This document shows positions 1 through 8,399 of a DNA stretch of 24,278 bases, one piece after another. The DNA is from RZZS01 sp964498755. GTDB lineage: Bacteria > Pseudomonadota > Alphaproteobacteria > Micavibrionales > Micavibrionaceae. The DNA lies in assembly GCA_964498755.1 (NCBI GenBank), contig CAZCIB010000036.1, forward strand, positions 1-24,278, read 5' to 3'. Under the pieces are notes generated by a model. That model was not told where the DNA came from, ran no database searches, and was given only the letters and a program-made list of their open reading frames with translations. A program made the position numbers and the translations under genes. How positions within the stretch are numbered: position 1 is the first letter of the stretch; each line of letters opens with the position of its first letter.

Positions 1-1
1 T

Positions 2-322
2 ATGGACAGAATCGCAAATCTGCGCTCATATGTCAGGGGGTTTTTAGAGGCGCCCAACGAAAATTATCTGGATCAAATCTATGACAAGGTTGTCGAGTAT
101 CTGAATGATTATGTTTTTGAAGAGAAGATAATCAGGCACGTTACAAATCCTCAGCGGCATCCTGATAATAACAAGGAGGGAGGCGGATATTACATTAAGA
201 GCCGGGATGGGAGTCCGCCCTTCGATCTGAAAAATCTGGTTGAAGGATGCGACGAAGATTTTTGCAATTATCTGGGAAAATTCGAGCTTCTTACACCGGG
301 TGATGTCGGTTCTTCGTATTAG
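2..322 (+). CDS. Small hypothetical protein, possibly 5'-truncated
   Basis: A 106-residue open frame begins with ATG at the second base of the window and ends at TAG (320-322). I do not recognise the family. The protein is hydrophilic, with no signal peptide or membrane segment. It has a predicted helical N-terminal half (residues about 1-45) and a Gly/Asp-rich centre. Codon use is AT-richer than in uvrB downstream. Because the frame starts at the window edge, the real start may lie upstream and the product may be longer. The ribosome binding site cannot be checked. The frame on the opposite strand over the same bases looks like a shadow. Confidence 0.5.
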   Translation: MDRIANLRSYVRGFLEAPNENYLDQIYDKVVEYLNDYVFEEKIIRHVTNPQRHPDNNKEGGGYYIKSRDGSPPFDLKNLVEGCDEDFCNYLGKFELLTPGDVGSSY

Positions 323-340
323 ATGTCCCATTTCAAAGGC

Positions 341-632
341 GTCATCCCGGAAAAATGCGGAGCATTTTATCCGGGATTAATGCCGGATAAGGTTGTTTCT
401 TCAGCGGCATAAACCCCGGATCACCCTCCGGGCGTCCGGGGTGACGATGTGAGTCAACACAATGGCCCAATGCTCTAATGGGCAATCCGGAACAATTTAA
501 ATTCTTTTACCCTTCGCGCCTTCGCGGTTTAAAAATTCAGACGATGCGGGCGTTACTTCACGTCACTCCGGATCCCGGATAGCAAGTCTTGCTGAGCCCC
601 GTTGGCAAGCGCGATATAGCTTCAGGGATGAC
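341..632. repeat. Palindrome-rich intergenic segment with inverted GTCATCCC ends
   Basis: The gene-free stretch between the first gene and uvrB (323-664) is dominated by inverted repeats. GTCATCCC at 341-348 is matched by its exact reverse complement GGGATGAC at 625-632. Inside lie a near-perfect long hairpin (344-377), a CCCCGGA/TCCGGGG stem (414-420 with 435-441) and a short AGCAAG-T-CTTGCT palindrome near 581-593. No coding signal was seen. Such palindromes are typical of dispersed extragenic repeats in proteobacterial genomes, so several copies elsewhere in the genome are expected. Whether the whole 292-base segment moves as one unit is not known. Confidence 0.5.
344..377. repeat. Long near-perfect hairpin (REP-like)
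   Basis: ATCCCGGA (344-351) pairs with TCCGGGAT (370-377), and the stem continues through A352/T368 and AAATGC/GCATTT (353-358 with 362-367). This gives about 15 base pairs with one bulged base (A369) and a GGA loop. No T-run follows, so it is not a canonical intrinsic terminator, though it lies only 22 bases past the stop of the first gene and could protect a 3' end. Confidence 0.6.
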
Positions 633-664
633 ATGTCGGGGAGCGGGGCAAGGGGTTTGAAGCG

Positions 665-2752
665 TCAGGACAACCCCAAATCCATTTCCTCAAGCTTTTT
701 AATTTCGTCCCGCAGCTTTGCCGCTTCTTCGAATTCGAGGTTTTCGGCGGCTGTGAGCATGTCTTTTTTCATGCGCGCGATCTGTTTTTTGAGGGCTTCG
801 GGTTCGTGGAGGAATTCGGCTTGCGGCCCTTCGGCCATGCCTGCGGGGACACGATAGGCCGTCCGGCCTTTATCGGCGTCCCCTGTTCCGTAATCGAACG
901 CCGTGCTGATCTCCTTGCGCACGCTCTCCGGCGTGATGCCGTGCTCAAGGTTATGGGCGATCTGTTTTTCGCGGCGGCGGGTCATTTCCTCCATCGCCTC
1001 GCGCATGGACCGGGTTTCGACGTCGGCGTAGAGAATCACCTTGCCGTCAACATTTCTTGCGGCGCGTCCGGATGTTTGAATGAGCGAGGTGCGCGAGCGC
1101 AGATAGCCTTCCTTGTCCGCGTCCAAAATCGCTACAAGGCGGCACTCGGGAATGTCGAGGCCCTCCCGGAGCAGGTTAATCCCGACAAGGATGTCGCTCT
1201 CGCCGCGCCTTAATTCCTGAATAATTTCAATCCGCTCCAGCGTGTCCACGTCGCTATGCATATAGCGGACTTTCAGGCCGTTTTCGTTGAGATATTCGGT
1301 CAGCGCCTCGGCCATTTTCTTGGTGAGCGTGGTGACGAGAACGCGCCCGCCATGCTGGATCGCCTCCTGACACTCGGCCATCAGGTCGTCGATCTGGCCT
1401 TCGGTCTTGCGGATTTCGACGGGCGGGTCGATCAGCCCCGTCGGGCGCACGACCTGTTCCGCAAACACGCCGTCCGTGCGCTCCAGCTCCCAGTCGCCCG
1501 GCGTGGCGGAGACGAAAATGGTCTGGGGCCGGAAAGCGTTCCATTCCTCGAACTTCAAGGGGCGGTTGTCGACGGCCGCCGGAAGCCGGAAACCGTAATC
1601 GACGAGCGTGGATTTGCGTTTATAGTCGCCGTTATACATCGCCCGCAATTGCGGCAGCATGACGTGGCTTTCGTCGAGGAACATGATCGCGTCGTCCGGC
1701 AGGTATTCGATCAGCGTGGGCGGCGGATCGCCGGGCGCGCGGCCCGTCATATAGCGCGAATAGTTTTCGATGCCGGGGCAGGAGCCGGTGGCCTGCATCA
1801 TCTCGATGTCAAATTGCGTGCGCTGTTCGATGCGCTGGGCCTCCAGCAATTTTCCCTGCTGCTCGAAGGCCTTGACGCGCCATTTGAGGTCTTCTTTAAT
1901 CTGCTCGATCGCCTGCGCCATGGTCGGGCCCGGCGTGATGTAGTGCGAGTTCGCGTAGACGCGCACGCCCGACAGCCCGGCGAATTTTTTGCCCGTCAAA
2001 GGGTCGAATTCCGTGATGGCCTCCAGCTCGTCGCCGAAGAACGAGAACCGCCAGGCGCGGTCGTCCATATGCGTGGGGAACAGCTCGACGGTATCCCCGC
2101 GCACCCGGAACGCGCCCCTTTCAAACGCAATGTCGTTGCGCTTGTATTGCAGGGTAATGAGCTGGCGGATCAGGTCGTCGCGCTCCATCCTCTCGCCGGT
2201 TTTGATGTCGGCGCGCATCGCCATGTAGTCTTCCTTGGAGCCGAGGCCGTAAATGCTGGAGACGCTGGCGACGATAATGCAGTCGCGGCGTTCGAACAGC
2301 GCGCGCGTGGCGGCGTGGCGCATGCGGTCGATTTGCTCGTTGATGGAGGAGTCTTTCTCGATGAACAGGTCGCGCGCGGGGACATAGGCCTCGGGCTGGT
2401 AATAATCGTAATAGGAGACGAAATATTCCACCGCGTTGTCCGGGAAGAAGCTTTTGAACTCCCCGTAAAGCTGCGCGGCGAGCGTCTTGTTCGGCGCCAT
2501 GATGATGGCGGGACGCTGCACGGCCTCGATCACATGCGCCATGGTAAACGTCTTGCCCGAGCCCGTAACGCCAAGCAGAACCTGATCGGACAGGCCGCTC
2601 TCAACGCCCTCGACGAGCTGCGCAATCGCGGCGGGCTGGTCGCCCTTCGGCGTGTAGTCCGAATGGATTTTCAGCGGCCGCGAAATATCCGGATCGGACA
2701 GGGCCGGGGCGCTTTGATCCTCTCGCTGCGCTGTGTGCATGTGTTCGGGCAT
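665..2752 (-). CDS. uvrB: UvrABC system protein B (excinuclease subunit)
   Basis: UvrB is the damage-verifying helicase-like subunit of nucleotide excision repair. It is loaded by UvrA and then recruits UvrC for incision. The protein shows the family landmarks in order: the HSDYTPKGDQP start region, Walker A LLGVTGSGKTFT, the beta-hairpin region YYDYYQPEAYVP that grips DNA, the DEAD-like box FLDESH, helicase motif VSATPG, the LLREGLDIPE and QTSGRAARN motifs, and a C-terminal UVR coiled-coil (EALKKQIARMKKDML...AAKLRDEIKKLEE) that contacts UvrC. The frame is open to a GTG at 2782. I prefer the ATG at 2752 because it leaves about 28 residues before the conserved core; ATG 2740 is also possible. 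None has a clear Shine-Dalgarno. It follows the 568-aa unknown gene on the same strand with a short gap, so the two may be co-transcribed. No LexA box was recognised. Confidence 0.97.
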   Translation of the reverse strand: MPEHMHTAQREDQSAPALSDPDISRPLKIHSDYTPKGDQPAAIAQLVEGVESGLSDQVLLGVTGSGKTFTMAHVIEAVQRPAIIMAPNKTLAAQLYGEFKSFFPDNAVEYFVSYYDYYQPEAYVPARDLFIEKDSSINEQIDRMRHAATRALFERRDCIIVASVSSIYGLGSKEDYMAMRADIKTGERMERDDLIRQLITLQYKRNDIAFERGAFRVRGDTVELFPTHMDDRAWRFSFFGDELEAITEFDPLTGKKFAGLSGVRVYANSHYITPGPTMAQAIEQIKEDLKWRVKAFEQQGKLLEAQRIEQRTQFDIEMMQATGSCPGIENYSRYMTGRAPGDPPPTLIEYLPDDAIMFLDESHVMLPQLRAMYNGDYKRKSTLVDYGFRLPAAVDNRPLKFEEWNAFRPQTIFVSATPGDWELERTDGVFAEQVVRPTGLIDPPVEIRKTEGQIDDLMAECQEAIQHGGRVLVTTLTKKMAEALTEYLNENGLKVRYMHSDVDTLERIEIIQELRRGESDILVGINLLREGLDIPECRLVAILDADKEGYLRSRTSLIQTSGRAARNVDGKVILYADVETRSMREAMEEMTRRREKQIAHNLEHGITPESVRKEISTAFDYGTGDADKGRTAYRVPAGMAEGPQAEFLHEPEALKKQIARMKKDMLTAAENLEFEEAAKLRDEIKKLEEMDLGLS

Positions 2753-2797
2753 GGAAGAGATATAGGCGTTCCCGCGCAACACAGCAAGATTTTGCGG

Positions 2798-4504
2798 TTA
2801 ATCGCCGAGTTTTATGCCTGCGCCCCCAGTTTGCGGAACGCTGCTTTCCAATTCGTCAAGAAAGTCCCGCTGGCGACGAATAACTGCTTCTCTTTCCTTG
2901 CCAAGGGGCGCGTTGACTTTATGGACTTCGGGGTCCTGTTTTTCTGCCCAGGCCATGTATTCTTCGAGTAAGGATTCGTCGAACAAAATCAGGTTCTTTC
3001 CATCCGGCGAACGAAGATACATGTAATCTACGGTCTCAGGACCTCTCTCTTCGTCAAAAACGTAATCAAAGCGAAATGGCTTTCCGTAAGGGAAACCATC
3101 GGGCATTCTCGCTGCTATGAGTTCATCAGTGTCAGCCGCAGCAGGATTTCTCGTGGAAAATTTTGCCTTTTGCCCGTAAATATTTTGCTTGCCAAGAGCT
3201 TTTCTGTATTTTTTCGTTAATTTGTTTTCTTCCCGTTTTTTTTTGGTCGCGCTCAGAACTTCCTCCGGGTTCCGAGCTTCGTAATTCTTCTGGAGCTGCA
3301 ATGATTTCGCAGTCACTTCTGAGACTTTATATATGCGTTCAACGCAGTGTGCGAGAGCGGCGCCAGTAGTTTCTATGATATCATCGCGCTTTTGCAGAAT
3401 GTCATTCATGCGGCGCAGGGTTTCCTCTTCGCCGTTACGATTAGCGGCATCGTAAATGTCGGCCAGCTTTGGCAGCGCGTCGAAGTCGGGCATTGTAAAG
3501 TCGACATCTCTAAGCAATGGATGCTTCGCTTCCAGAGTTCCCGAGGGCTTGTCTTTTTCGATCTGATAGCCGTATGATTTTTGCAGCGTTGTTTTCAAAC
3601 CGCTAAAAAAATGACGGTCAACATCGTCCAGAAATCTTATGAGATCGCTTTGCCGGACACCGCCGTTGGCGGTCATCGCAATGCCTGCTGATACGCCGAA
3701 ATGCCCCAGAAATCTTCGGCAGGTAAAGTTTTGAACTCTGCTGCCGTCCGGCTGTTTTGTTCTGCGCGTTTCTTCGAGCTTTCTGGAGCGGATCAGCGCG
3801 TCCAGGAACCGGCGGTTTTCAACCCAGTCTTCCTGCGTCCCGATTTCAAGGCAGTGATCTATGACGTTTTGCGCGGAAAAAGCTTCCTGCGGGTCAAAGG
3901 CATGCATTTCCGCGACATTGCCGTAAAAGGAATGTATGATACGGATAATGCGGTCTTCGCCGGGCTCTTCGACTTCGAAGCCGAAATCTGCATGCAAAAC
4001 ATCCAGATCCTCCTGTAGTTTTTCTTTTTGCTCCTTTATCTCCCGAAGCGCCCAGTGCAGCGTTCTTCTGTCAGACAGGGCTTCAACGCTCACGCCGCAT
4101 TGCGGAAAATTTTTGTCACGTATGATCAGTTTGTCAGGTTCGCTCTCATCCATTTCCCCTTCTACGTTGCGCGGTAAATGATCGGCGACGAAAAGCGGGG
4201 AGGTCTCTGCGTTGATCTCCACTTGCTTCGCCTGTAAAGGGGGGCTGGAATCCGCCATCATTTTCGTAGCGGCTTTTTTATAACTCTCTATTGTTTGCGA
4301 GGCGGCGGCCGCCGTTTTTTGTGACCATAATTTTCTTGTGCCGGAAACAATTGTGCCTCTGACGCCTGCGCCATCATGATGAAATGTTATATGCGAGCCT
4401 TTTTGCCTGAAGCGGCAACCCAGACCACTTAACTGGCTTAACAATTCCCGCGTCGCCATGACCTGGCCCGTTTCGGCGACGGTTTGCGTAAAGTTTCTTT
4501 TCAT
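2798..4504 (-). CDS. Unknown 568-aa protein with HicA-like N-terminal domain
   Basis: I recognise no full-length family. Residues about 18-80 resemble a HicA/YcfA-type double-stranded-RNA-binding-like fold: an RELLSQL helix, then FRQKGSHITFHHDG with a GSH motif and a histidine (residue 38) at the usual HicA position, then a strand and helix. The remaining roughly 490 residues are soluble and charged. They include a likely coiled coil near residues 150-175 (ALREIKEQKEKLQEDLDVL), a Lys-rich stretch (about 410-440) and an acidic C-terminal part. No signal peptide or membrane span is seen. No HicB antitoxin gene adjoins it. A promoter (TTGACA, 17-base spacer, TATCAG) lies just upstream on the minus strand. 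uvrB follows 45 bases after its stop if uvrB starts at 2752. An alternative start is ATG 4459. Codon use is AT-richer than in uvrB, hinting at acquired DNA. Confidence 0.8.
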   Translation of the reverse strand: MKRNFTQTVAETGQVMATRELLSQLSGLGCRFRQKGSHITFHHDGAGVRGTIVSGTRKLWSQKTAAAASQTIESYKKAATKMMADSSPPLQAKQVEINAETSPLFVADHLPRNVEGEMDESEPDKLIIRDKNFPQCGVSVEALSDRRTLHWALREIKEQKEKLQEDLDVLHADFGFEVEEPGEDRIIRIIHSFYGNVAEMHAFDPQEAFSAQNVIDHCLEIGTQEDWVENRRFLDALIRSRKLEETRRTKQPDGSRVQNFTCRRFLGHFGVSAGIAMTANGGVRQSDLIRFLDDVDRHFFSGLKTTLQKSYGYQIEKDKPSGTLEAKHPLLRDVDFTMPDFDALPKLADIYDAANRNGEEETLRRMNDILQKRDDIIETTGAALAHCVERIYKVSEVTAKSLQLQKNYEARNPEEVLSATKKKREENKLTKKYRKALGKQNIYGQKAKFSTRNPAAADTDELIAARMPDGFPYGKPFRFDYVFDEERGPETVDYMYLRSPDGKNLILFDESLLEEYMAWAEKQDPEVHKVNAPLGKEREAVIRRQRDFLDELESSVPQTGGAGIKLGD

Positions 4505-4528
4505 GTTTCGCTACCTGAATAGAGGTAA

Positions 4529-4557
4529 CTGATAGCCGTTTGCGTTTTATATGTCAA
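4529..4557 (-). promoter_or_regulatory. Sigma70-type promoter for the 568-aa gene
   Basis: Read on the minus strand, a perfect TTGACA -35 (plus-strand TGTCAA at 4552-4557) is followed by a 17-base spacer and TATCAG (plus-strand CTGATA at 4529-4534). The predicted start of transcription falls a few bases before 4525, leaving a leader of about 20 bases before the ATG at 4504. The -10 is only a partial match. Confidence 0.5.
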
Positions 4558-4675
4558 TAAAAACGCGTTGAGATTTTGTAAGACTGTCGTTAGTCGTTTT
4601 CTTTTAACATCCTCATAAAAAACCATGAATTTCCGCGTTTTGGCTTTGGTGACCGTTTTCGAGGTAAAATACCGT

Positions 4676-5260
4676 ATGGCATTGACTGAGGAAGCCGCTG
4701 GAACGGCGGAAGATACAGGCACGGATACGGACAGCCTCAACGTTGAGGATATGGCTCTGCGGCCGCTTGCGCTGGAGGAGCTCAATGGCGTGAACGGCGC
4801 CGAGAACGAGCCCGAACCTCTGCGGGAAGCCATCATCAAGGGCAAGGTTCCCGGCGACGCGGTCGGTCCGGAAATCCGCGCGGAGTTAGAGAATCATTTT
4901 TATTACAAAGGCGAGGTCGTCCATCGCGACGAACTTGACGGGCAGGGGACCGATCCCGAACCGGGCCGCGCTCATGTCCATACATGGGAGAAAACCGTGA
5001 AAGGGCCGGAGCTTGATAAAGCTCTGTCGGATAAAATATACGAAGATACGGGGCCGAATCTAAGGTCCGGCGGCCTGGGCGGCGTATTCGGCGCTTCATC
5101 GAAAGGCGTAAATACGGCCTACCGCGACGTCAATGCCGATCCGAAAGGGCCCGACATGCAGCCCGGAAATCAGCCCGACCCGCAACTCGAACTACAGCGC
5201 GCCATGCAGATGAGCCCGCCGCCGCCTTCACCGCCGTCCGCGCCGTCTGCGATGACTTAG
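4676..5260 (+). CDS. Hypothetical acidic protein with proline-rich tail
   Basis: I recognise no family. The start is placed at ATG 4676 because GAGG at 4661-4664 sits at a usable distance upstream. The frame is open 17 codons further to ATG 4625, but that start lacks a binding site. The 194-residue product is acidic and low in complexity at the N-terminus (Glu, Asp, Thr), has a more ordered middle (ELENHFYYKGEVVHRDELDG), and ends in a Pro/Ser-rich disordered tail. No signal peptide or membrane segment was seen. It is divergent from the 568-aa gene and lies 58 bases before the mscS-like gene on the same strand, so the two plus-strand genes may share a transcript. Confidence 0.6.
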   Translation: MALTEEAAGTAEDTGTDTDSLNVEDMALRPLALEELNGVNGAENEPEPLREAIIKGKVPGDAVGPEIRAELENHFYYKGEVVHRDELDGQGTDPEPGRAHVHTWEKTVKGPELDKALSDKIYEDTGPNLRSGGLGGVFGASSKGVNTAYRDVNADPKGPDMQPGNQPDPQLELQRAMQMSPPPPSPPSAPSAMT

Positions 5261-5318
5261 CGGCGGTGTGCGAGCGCCCCCCTTGCGCATGGCGCGCACA
5301 ATGCCTAAGCTCTTCTGA

Positions 5319-6620
5319 ATGGATACCGTTCCGGACATAACCTCATTCGGCGAGAAGGCGCTGGCCTTCATGCAGGCCGAGGTATTGACGCTGGAGGCTT
5401 TGATTCAGATCGGCGCGCTCGCCGCCGCGTTTGTTATTGCCGGGCTGGTTTACCGCATGTTCCGGGAAAGGCTGAGGAAACGCATTTCCGACATGAACGT
5501 TTCCTTCCGGGTGAAGGTTTTGTTGCAGAACGTGCGCAAGCTGATCTTTCCCGCGCTGTCGCTGTTCATGATTTTCTGCGCCTCCGTCATCATGGCGGCG
5601 GAGCCGTGGACGCTGGAAACGGGCCTGAACGAGGCGGTGATGAAGCTTCTCGGCGCGTGGATCGTCATCCGGCTTGCGCTGCAATTCATCCGCAATAATT
5701 TCATACGCAACGTTTTCGCGCTCACCATCTGGACGCTCGCCGCGCTCAGCATTCTCGGCGTTCTGGACCAGACGGCGGGCGCGCTCGACGCGTTTGGCAT
5801 GGATATCGGGCAGTTCCGTCTTTCCGCGCTCAGCGTCGTCAAGGGGATATTTGCGCTGTTCGTGCTAATGTACGGGGCTTTGTTTATCTCCGGTTTTCTT
5901 GAGCGCAGCATTAACAACGTCAAGGACCTGACCGCGGCGTCGCGCGTATTGCTCTCAAAAATCGTACGCATTTTGCTGGTGACGATTGCGCTGGTGATCG
6001 GGCTGACGACGGCGGGGATTGACTTGTCTCTGCTGGCGGTGTTCTCGGGCGCGCTTGGCCTCGGCATTGGTTTTGGTTTGCAGAAAGGCATCTCGAACCT
6101 GTTCAGCGGCATGCTGTTGCTCATGGACAAGTCGATCAAGCCGGGCGACGTGATCGAGCTGGAAGGCGGCACGTTTGGCTGGGTGCATTTTATGGGCGCG
6201 CGCTTTACCGAAATTATCACGCGCGATAACAAATCCTATCTCGTGCCCAACGAGGAATTCATCACCAACCGCGTCGTGAACTGGTCGCACGGCTCCACAT
6301 TAATCCGCGTCGAGGTCGCGTTCGGAGTGCATTACAATTCCAACCCGCACGAGGTTAAAAGGATCGCGGAAGAGGCCGCGCGCCTGCCCGACCGCGTGGT
6401 GGACGAGCCCCAGCCGCTGTGCCATTTCGTCGAGTTCGGCGACAGTTCGCTGAACTTCAAACTCAGGTTCTGGATCAAGGACGCGGAAAAAGGCGTGACC
6501 AATATGCGCGGCGCAGTGATGCTTGCGCTCTGGGACGCGTTCAAGGAAAACAACATCACCATCCCCTATCCCCACCGCGAAGTCTATGTGCGCGAATGGC
6601 CGGAGGAGACGCGGGCTTAA
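5319..6620 (+). CDS. MscS-family small-conductance mechanosensitive channel
   Basis: This is a predicted inner-membrane channel that opens under membrane tension and releases solutes on osmotic downshock. The 433-residue protein has about six to seven hydrophobic segments (near residues 26-46, 76-94, 105-122, 131-150, 171-192, 214-232 and 236-260), more than the three of E. coli MscS. The pore helix is clear: a Gly/Ala-rich run SGALGLGIGFGLQKG (243-257) and then NLFSGMLLLMDKSIKPGDVIEL, the family signature leading into the beta domain (about 275-335, NEEFITNRVVNWS). A C-terminal alpha/beta domain follows to about residue 425. The extra N-terminal helices fit the larger MscS relatives. The start codon lacks a clear binding site. 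No terminator is visible after the gene. Confidence 0.92.
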   Translation: MDTVPDITSFGEKALAFMQAEVLTLEALIQIGALAAAFVIAGLVYRMFRERLRKRISDMNVSFRVKVLLQNVRKLIFPALSLFMIFCASVIMAAEPWTLETGLNEAVMKLLGAWIVIRLALQFIRNNFIRNVFALTIWTLAALSILGVLDQTAGALDAFGMDIGQFRLSALSVVKGIFALFVLMYGALFISGFLERSINNVKDLTAASRVLLSKIVRILLVTIALVIGLTTAGIDLSLLAVFSGALGLGIGFGLQKGISNLFSGMLLLMDKSIKPGDVIELEGGTFGWVHFMGARFTEIITRDNKSYLVPNEEFITNRVVNWSHGSTLIRVEVAFGVHYNSNPHEVKRIAEEAARLPDRVVDEPQPLCHFVEFGDSSLNFKLRFWIKDAEKGVTNMRGAVMLALWDAFKENNITIPYPHREVYVREWPEETRA

Positions 6621-6725
6621 AAGACAGCGTGGGGTGTTATCCGGCCTTTATTTTTAAATCTCGCTGAAGCCACTTTATGCGCAATAAAATTCCAATATTT
6701 AGTAATATTTTTGATGAAAAATATC

Positions 6726-6754
6726 TTGACAGATGCGTTAAATTTGAATTTATT
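6726..6754 (+). promoter_or_regulatory. Sigma70-type promoter for the ligase/amidohydrolase pair
   Basis: A perfect TTGACA (6726-6731), a 17-base spacer and TTTATT (6749-6754) lie in a very AT-rich 110-base stretch. TATTCT at 6751 is an alternative -10 with a longer spacer. The predicted leader is about 30-35 bases before ATG 6795. Confidence 0.45.
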
Positions 6755-6794
6755 CTTAATTTTTTTGGCATAACTCTTGATTGGTTTGCAAAGA

Positions 6795-8399
6795 ATGACG
6801 AAGGTTGTTTTTAGTCTGTCTCAGGGGCTGGTGCGCGGTCCGGATGACGTTCTCTCTCGCTACCGGGGGTATGGCGGTGGCGACGATGATACGCGCAAAA
6901 TAGGGGCGGAAACCGAGCGCGTGTATTTCCAAAGGGATAAGCCGCAGCAAATGATGACAACCGTACAGCACGGTCGCTTTTTTGATGAAGTTGATCGGGT
7001 ACGAATTACCGATCAGGAAACGGGGAAAAAAACAAAAAGGATTGGGGTGGATGATGAGACCTCCGCACAGGTCGTGGAGGAGCAGACGTCGGCATATTCT
7101 TATCGTGACTTTGGAAAAGTGCTTGAGCAGGAGCGTGAAATCGCTGGGCGCATGACCGAAATTGCCCAAAAGCTCGGTGTTAGGCAGTCCCCGTTCACCA
7201 ACAACCCCTTTGTTACTCATGATCAATGTTTTAGAAATCCTGTTTCGGCCCCGAGACAACGTACATCGCAGCTAGTGCAGGCTTTTTATCAGTTTGTGGG
7301 CCACGACTCTTTGAGCTACACTTTTTTAACGTCTCCGGTTCATTGTAGCTTAAGCTACAATAATCCAAATGAGTTATGGGACATCGCTAGGCGCACCCTG
7401 TATCTTACCCCTTGGATGTACCTGGCCAGTGAAAACAGTGGCAATTTCATGGAAAATATCCCGCTGCCGCTCGGTAAACACTTCACAATGATGACAAATC
7501 AAAGATTGGGCGCTCGTGGAGGTATTCCTGAATTCTTTTACAAATGCAAAAACGGTGAGGATTATATACGAGGTCATGTGGATGCAGTGCTGGACAATCG
7601 GACGGTTATTTCTTTCAGGCCTGTAGATGCTGGTAACGCGTTTAAAGTTGTTGCAAATGACAAACAGACCTATGAGGAATATACCGATCCAACGGGGAAT
7701 TATCTGACGCCGAGGGAAATGATTGCAGAATATGGATATATTCCCCTCTCGCAATTTGATCTGGCAGAGAGCACGTTGTGGCCGGATTTAAAAATTTGCA
7801 ATATACGTAATTCAGAAAACATTCCTGTCGGCAAGCGCGCTGAAGTGCGAATGTGGGATGCAGGTCCTCACCAGTTTGCCTCTATGGTGATGACGTCTGC
7901 AGCGCTGCTTATGGATGCGCAGGGTGGTGACGATTGCGATAGGCTTCTTGAAGACTTTGGTTTTGGACCTGAGCCTGCCAAAAGTGAAGATCTTCATCGC
8001 GCTGCAATGAAACAGGCATGCTGGCATGGCAACAGATTTATGGATGTGCCCTTTGGACGGCAGCGTTCGGCGGGTTACCAGACGACAATTCACGACTTTG
8101 CTAAAGAGGTCTTTCCAATTATTCGAGACGCCATAGCCAGAATGGACGCGCGCCAGCTTCCAAGGCTCGAGCCGTTAGGCTATATTTGCGAAACTGGTAA
8201 CACGGATTCCAAGGTGATTTTTGAACGCTACAAGACGCTTGAAGGCCTTGCAGGGTTCATGAATTCTTATCCGGATGACTTGTTTACGCGTCCTAACGGA
8301 ACGTGTTACGGAATAATGAGAGAGGCTGGCGAATTGCCTAATCCGGTTCAAGCTCCGGTTTTTCTTAGTGAAGCGCCCATTCATGCATGTCACCCCTAA
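6795..8399 (+). CDS. Glutamate-cysteine ligase-like amide ligase (divergent)
   Basis: The predicted activity is ATP-dependent joining of glutamate, through its side-chain carboxyl, to an amine; the true substrate is unknown. Family evidence is motif order rather than strong identity. IGAETER (36-42) has the paired glutamates expected for Mg-ATP binding. SPVHCSLSY (180-188) sits where plant/alphaproteobacterial GshA has its TCTVQVNLDF-type strand. Then come LTPWMYLASENSGNF (204-218), RLGARGGIPEFFY (237-249), YLTPREMIAEYGY (303-315) and ESTLWPDLKI (325-334) leading to AEVRMWDAGPHQ (349-360), which mirrors the FPEVR/LEMRGAD region. The length is 534 residues from ATG 6795; a TTG at 6777 could add six. 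The protein is soluble. Its stop overlaps the amidohydrolase start region, implying translational coupling. The gene is AT-richer than its flanks. Using it as the housekeeping GshA seems less likely given the divergence and the partner, but cannot be excluded. Confidence 0.75.
   Translation: MTKVVFSLSQGLVRGPDDVLSRYRGYGGGDDDTRKIGAETERVYFQRDKPQQMMTTVQHGRFFDEVDRVRITDQETGKKTKRIGVDDETSAQVVEEQTSAYSYRDFGKVLEQEREIAGRMTEIAQKLGVRQSPFTNNPFVTHDQCFRNPVSAPRQRTSQLVQAFYQFVGHDSLSYTFLTSPVHCSLSYNNPNELWDIARRTLYLTPWMYLASENSGNFMENIPLPLGKHFTMMTNQRLGARGGIPEFFYKCKNGEDYIRGHVDAVLDNRTVISFRPVDAGNAFKVVANDKQTYEEYTDPTGNYLTPREMIAEYGYIPLSQFDLAESTLWPDLKICNIRNSENIPVGKRAEVRMWDAGPHQFASMVMTSAALLMDAQGGDDCDRLLEDFGFGPEPAKSEDLHRAAMKQACWHGNRFMDVPFGRQRSAGYQTTIHDFAKEVFPIIRDAIARMDARQLPRLEPLGYICETGNTDSKVIFERYKTLEGLAGFMNSYPDDLFTRPNGTCYGIMREAGELPNPVQAPVFLSEAPIHACHP

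Noticed and set aside
1256..2971. Long plus-strand frame (571 codons) opposite uvrB
   Set aside because: It is antisense to a full-length, motif-complete uvrB, is rich in Arg/His/Val as expected for a GC-rich shadow, and shows no domain.
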